This document shows, piece by piece, positions 31,044 through 35,074 of a DNA stretch of 35,074 nucleotides. The notes under the pieces are model-generated. The model did not search any database. It saw only the letters and a list, made by a program, of their open reading frames with translations, and was not told the origin of the DNA. The first letter of the stretch is position 1; every line of letters begins with the position of its first letter. The position numbers and the translations under genes are program-made. Source of the DNA: CAVWUA01 sp963758025 (GTDB lineage: Bacteria > Planctomycetota > Planctomycetia > Isosphaerales > Isosphaeraceae); assembly GCA_963758025.1 (NCBI GenBank), contig CAVWUA010000014.1:1-35074 (forward strand), written 5' to 3'.

Positions 31044-33033
31044 ATGAGCCAGAACACGCGGGGAGACGAAGCACGGGGGCATTCCCTTCTGACCGGTCGG
31101 CGCTGGTGGACGGCATGTGCCCTGGTCCTGACGATGGCGCTGTTGACGCTCGTGCCGACGACCGGCGACTTCGGCCTCACCTACGACGAGCCGGCCTACC
31201 GCTACAGCCAGATGGTCTCGTCGCAATGGTGGGAAGGGCTGTTTGAGGCCCGCTCGCTCGACGACCTGCGCGCTCTGCTCGATCCCGACGCCTTGCTCTA
31301 CTACTGGCCGTATGCCCGCCACGGGATCAACTTCCACCCGCCCCTGGCGGGACAGCTCGACCTGCTGACGCACGCCATCTTTGGCCACTGGATGAAGGAC
31401 ATCCCGTCGCGGCGGATGGCCTCCGTCATCGCGTTCGCGCTGACGGTCGTGCTGCTGTTCGGCTTCCTGGCGAGGCGTTACGGCGCGTGGGTCGGCCTGG
31501 TGGCCGCGGGGTCGCTGCTGTTGATGCCGAGGCTCTACGGGCAGGCCCATCTGGCCGAGACGGACATCCCCGGGCTCCTGATCTGGACGGCCACGGCCCT
31601 GGCCTTCTGGAAAGGGCTGCACGAGCCGCGCGCCCGGCGCTGGCGGGTTGCCGTGGGGGTGCTCGCGGGCCTGGCGTTCGTCGAGAAGATGGCCACGGTC
31701 CTCGTGCTCCTGCCGATCCTGGCGTGGCTGGTGATCGGCCATCTCCCCCGGGCCAACCGCCGCGCGGCCTGGCTCGACGGCCTGATCACCTCGTTGATGT
31801 TGTTGTTGCCGCTGGGGATCACCTACCTGGAGATCCGCCGCCTGGCGCGGCTCTTGCCGCCACCGGCGAACACGGACCTGTTCGTCCACCGGCCCGAAAA
31901 GCCCCTTGCCGGGCGCGATCCTGCTGTTGCCCCTGGTCGTCTGGCTCGGACGCCGGCTGCTGGCGAGGCTCCGGCCCGCGTCGCCGGTCTGGGGCGTCGA
32001 GCGGCCCGCCCTGGAGGTCTGGACCGCCATCCTCGCCTTCGCGCCGGCCGTCGCCTGGCTGGGCAACCCCGCCTGGTGGCGCGAAACCCTGCCGAGGCTC
32101 GCCCATTATTACCTGCTCAGCACCGCGCGCCGGGGGCCTTGCCCGATATCCAGGTCCTTTATTTTGGACAGGTCTATGAGTATAGCCTTCCCTGGCACAA
32201 TGCCTGGGTGCTGCTGGCGATCACGGTGCCGTTGACGATCCTGGCGGCGTCTGCGCTCGGGCTGCTCTGGGCGCTCTGGAACGGTGCGGCGGACCGACCT
32301 CGCGCCGTTCTTCCTGCTGAACCTGGCGACCTTGCCGGTGATGCGGATGCTGGAGACCCCCGCGCACGACGGCGTTCGGCTGTTCCTGCCGACGTTCGTC
32401 TTCCTGGCGGCCCTGGCCGGCTGGGGTGCGGTCGGGTTGGCGGATGGGTTGTGCCGCGTGCTGTTGCGGGGGCGTGGGGCGTGGCTCTTCCGCGCCCTGG
32501 TGACGGTTTCGGTGCTCGGGCCGGCGGCGTGGGACGTGGTGACGATCCACCCGTTTGAGCTATCGTATTACAATTCTCTGATCGGTGGCCCTCGGGGAGC
32601 CTGGAAAGCCGGATTCGAGCTATCGTACTGGTACGACGCGTTCACGCCTCAGGCCATCGCGGAGCTCAACCGCCGGTTGCCCAGGGGGCGGCGATCGACT
32701 TTCTCAACGAGAAATCGGCCCCGGTCATGGTCCTCCAGGACCTCCAGGTGCTCGGGCATCTGCGGGGGGACATCCACCGGGCCGTCCGCAGCCGCGACGA
32801 GTTCCCGTTCGTCTGGCTCCTGACGCATGACTCGAAGGCGTCGGCCTTTACCCAGCTGCTGTTCGTGCAGGAGCCCTGGTAACGCGCTCCGGCCGAGGCA
32901 ACTGGACCGGCTCCAGGTGGCGGCGGTGTACGACCCGGCGGCGGTTTCCCGGGCGTGGGCCTTGCAACTGCTGGCCGACGCGCCCGAGCATCCGCCGCCC
33001 TCCGCCCTCCGCAACGCCGACGTGGTGCGCTGA
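31044..33033 (+). CDS. GT39-like multi-membrane glycosyltransferase, longer paralogue (five frame breaks)
   Basis: Paralogue of the gene at 26462, directly after copA. It has an early membrane helix, then FGLTYDEPAYRYSQM with the GT39-like Asp-Glu pair, HPPLAGQLDLLTHAIFG, PRLYGQAHLAETDIPGLLIW, GLAFVEKMATVLVLLPILAW, ILLLPLVVWLGRRLL, VYEYSLPWHNAWVLLAI, ETPAHDGVRLFLPTFVFLAA, HPFELSYYNSLIGG and FELSYWYDAFTPQAI. Single-base corrections near 31900 (extra A), 32137 (missing G), 32288 (extra), 32690 (missing C) and 32881 (extra A) restore 663 codons to the stop at 33033. Coherent protein seems to continue beyond this stop, so the true C-terminus may be further on. Substrate unknown. Confidence 0.7.
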
Positions 33034-33490
33034 CCGGCCTCCTGGCCGTCGCGGTTCCGGGGCGAAGAGTTGCCCGACGTCCCCCCCCTCGCCGTCCACG
33101 AGCCGATCCTGCGCGGGCCGAGGACGACCCCGAGGGCCTTCGCCAGGCGGCGAAGGCGATCGTCGAGGGCCGCTCCCCGGACGAATCCCCCGAGGCCGCG
33201 TCGCCGGTCGACTCCTGACCCGCTACGACGATCCAGATCCGGCCGGAACTTCTCGGAGATCCTCCTTCGCGCCCGTCCCGAGGGCCTCTATCGAGGCCGT
33301 CCAGATCCTGATCGCCCGTCCCGACGCCATCCGTCGGGTCCTGCTCCGAATCCGTACACCGACCCCGAAACGTTCGGCGGGCCGCTGGATGAGGACTGGC
33401 CCCGCTCCCGCGTCGAGGGAATCGGCCGCGGGCGGGCCGGCGGGCTCGGACGAGGCGACCCACCACGCCGGGCGAGCTGGCCCTGCCGCC
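33034..33490 (+). pseudogene. Probable further coding tail of the GT39-like gene, heavily frame-broken
   Basis: About 457 bases with no single open frame, but sensible protein scattered over all three plus frames in order: SRFRGEELPDVPPLAVHEPI directly after the stop in the same frame, EDDPEGLRQAAKAIVEGRSP, LTRYDDPDPA, EILLRARPEGL, IEAVQILIARPDAIRRVL, and PYTDPETFGGPLDEDW near 33356-33400. Successive pieces differ by single-base shifts. This looks like a continuous C-terminal domain of the upstream gene, or a separate small gene, with about six lesions in 300 bases. I do not recognise the domain. Past about 33400 no reading is preferred. Confidence 0.45.
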
Positions 33491-33503
33491 GACCGTCAGT
33501 CGA

Positions 33504-35020
33504 TCACTCGGGCATCCTGGCCGACGAGATCCGAGCTTTCGGGAGGGCCTGCTTCAGTCGCTCGATACCCGCCGGGCTGATCCCCGACCGGCTCGAGGTT
33601 GAGGCTCTTGAGGGACTGGAATCCCGCCAGCGTCTCGACCGAGGAATCCGTCAGCTCGGTCTCGGTCAACGACAAGGTCTCCAGTGACTTGAGAGATTTC
33701 AGGCGGGCAAGCCCCGCATCGGTGATCGCGGACCGATCGAGCCGTAACCTCCCGAGGGTAGTCAGGGAGGCGAGATGATCCAGTCCCGCGTCGGTGATCC
33801 TCGAACCCGCGATGGTCAAGTCCGCCGATTCGGGTCGCCCCGGAAGGGGCTCGATCCCGGCGTCGGTGAGGAGCGGAATTCTCCATCTCGAGGTCGACAG
33901 CGCATGGAGGCGGGGGGAGAGGGGCCGCAGGTCCGCGATCGACGTGTCGGTGAGACGGAGGTGGATCAGTCTCCGGGATTCGGCGAGCCGGGCCAGACCG
34001 GCTTCCGTGATCCCCCTCCCCCCGATCACCAGGTTGTTGAGCCTGGGGAGCCCGGCGACGACCGCCAATTCTCGATCCTCGATCTGCGTGGTCCCCAGGG
34101 TGAGCTGCGTGAGCTGGGTCAGGCGGCGGAGCGGCCCCAGGCTCGATGGGCCGCCGGGGCTGGGGACGGACCGCGCGGGAGTGGCCCTGTCCGGGGCGAG
34201 GCCGAGGACATCGAGTTGCACGAGATCGGCGACAGGAGCGAGATCCGTGATGCGGACCCCCGGCATGTCCAGGAGGCTCAGCTCCTTCAGATTCGCCACC
34301 TGGGCGAAGCCCCGGTCGTGTGACGTTTCTGCCGTCCAGTTGCAGGACTTCCAGGTCGGCAAAGCCGCCGATGATCGCCATCTCGTCGTCCGTGACGGCG
34401 GCCTCCGGCAACCAGAGGCGGCGAAGCCCGGTCTTTCCCGTCAGCCCGGCCACGAAGCCGTGGGAATCCGTGAACCCCCGCACGCTCAGCCCTTTCAGGC
34501 GAGACAGGGTGCGGAGTTGGGCCATCCCCGCGGGCGTCAAGTCGGGGGCGGCGTGCCCCTGGATCGTGAAGCCATTCGACACCGTGGAGCTTCCCGACAT
34601 TCTCTAAGAGTTCGTCGTCTACGTTGTCGCCTTCAATATCGACATTGACCACCGTGTCGAACACATCGGGGCCGAGGGCGTCGCGCAGCCATTTCGGCCC
34701 TCGCGGCCTGGCGTTCGCCGTCGAACTTGCCGAGGACCTCGCTCATCCATTTCGGCCCTCGGCGGCTTGGCGCCCTGGCCGGCCACGTACTGCCAGTCGT
34801 AATAGACGCTGCCTCGCGTGTTCCGGCGGGGCGTCGTGATCGCCGCGACGGCATCGCGCTGGACGTGGGCGCGGTGGACGACCCAGCCGAGCACGCCCCC
34901 GATCCCGAGGACGATGACCATCATCGCGCCCAGGCTCAGGCGGAGCCGCTTGCGGAGCCATTCGACCGCCTTCGAGCGCTTGCCACTCACCGTCACACGG
35001 CTTTCGGATGGGGTCGGCAT
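33504..35020 (-). pseudogene. Leucine-rich-repeat protein with N-terminal membrane anchor (five frame breaks)
   Basis: Typical planctomycete LRR protein. The N-terminus is basic, then one membrane helix (LSLGAMMVIVLGIGGVLGWVVH) and the family phrase HRAHVQRDAVAAI...GSVYYDWQY. The rest is about ten LRR units of the type LxxLxLxxTxITDxGLxxLxxL (for example TDAGLARLKSLKSLETLSL). The C-terminus, after correction, is GISPAGIERLKQALPKARIS. Frame breaks lie near 34765, 34700, 34575, 34320 and 33593; all five act as one extra base, and removing them gives 504 codons. The last is GGGG for GGG. The break region at 34689-34761 holds a 15-bp direct repeat. The density of lesions allows true decay or error. 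Function unknown; LRRs bind proteins. Confidence 0.75.
34689..34761. repeat. 15-bp direct repeat inside the LRR gene
   Basis: CCATTTCGGCCCTCG occurs at 34689-34703 and again at 34747-34761, 58 bases apart. Read on the minus strand each codes a GPKW-like step (GPKWMSEVLG and GPKWLRDALG). The 58-base period is 57 plus one, which by itself moves the reading frame. Confidence 0.7.
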
Positions 35021-35074
35021 GATCGCGGCGTCTCCGGGCGAAGCAAGATCCGCAGCCGGACTTTCAGGCCATCC

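Overview
The window is about 35 kb of GC-rich DNA from a Gram-negative-type heterotroph. It is most likely a planctomycete of the Isosphaera/Singulisphaera kind. That is inferred from the gene mix: a PEP-CTERM protein, a twin-arginine ThuA-like protein, a DUF374 acyltransferase, a PL10 pectate lyase, a leucine-rich-repeat protein with an N-terminal membrane anchor, exported thioredoxin-fold proteins and large GT39-like membrane proteins. No rRNA, tRNA or CRISPR array was seen.

Layout. 1-1553: an IS4-type insertion sequence, complete between 26-bp inverted repeats, with a broken transposase. 1681-4183 (minus): ATPase and permease of a ribose-type (CUT2) sugar importer, with no binding protein in view. 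4356-6273 (plus): two overlapping zinc-ribbon membrane proteins, the second an M50 intramembrane protease. 6318-7403: exported pectate lyase. 7428-10679 (minus): Uma2-family protein and two tandem related glycosyltransferases. 10727-15132 (minus): a protein-quality-control group of Lon, a small DUF3634-like membrane protein, an Hsp20-type chaperone and a second M50 protease. 15360-18374 (plus): dapF, DUF374 acyltransferase, DUF2752 membrane protein, lipoprotein. 18803-21579: ThuA-like protein and two exported thioredoxin-fold proteins. 21844-24282: the translation module rpmE-prfA-prmC. 24433-26341: a PEP-CTERM beta-propeller and a short ArgA-like acetyltransferase. 26462-33490: two GT39-like membrane proteins on either side of a copper P-type ATPase. 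33504-35020 (minus): the leucine-rich-repeat protein.

The strongest property of the window is technical. About 27 reading-frame breaks can be placed, and each is repaired by adding or removing one base. Several fall in short G, C or A runs. They crowd towards both ends, while the stretch from about 14.4 to 25.7 kb has only one. For each broken gene except the unresolved tail after 33033, the corrected length is an exact number of codons. This points to uncorrected indel errors in the assembly more than to mass gene decay, so most broken genes are described as probably intact in the organism.

No clearly new multi-gene system is evident. The most interesting biology is the copper ATPase with two YHS plus two metal-binding domains, the zinc-ribbon/M50 pair, the Lon-Hsp20-M50 group, and two structured untranslated regions (before the redoxin gene and between rpmE and prfA).
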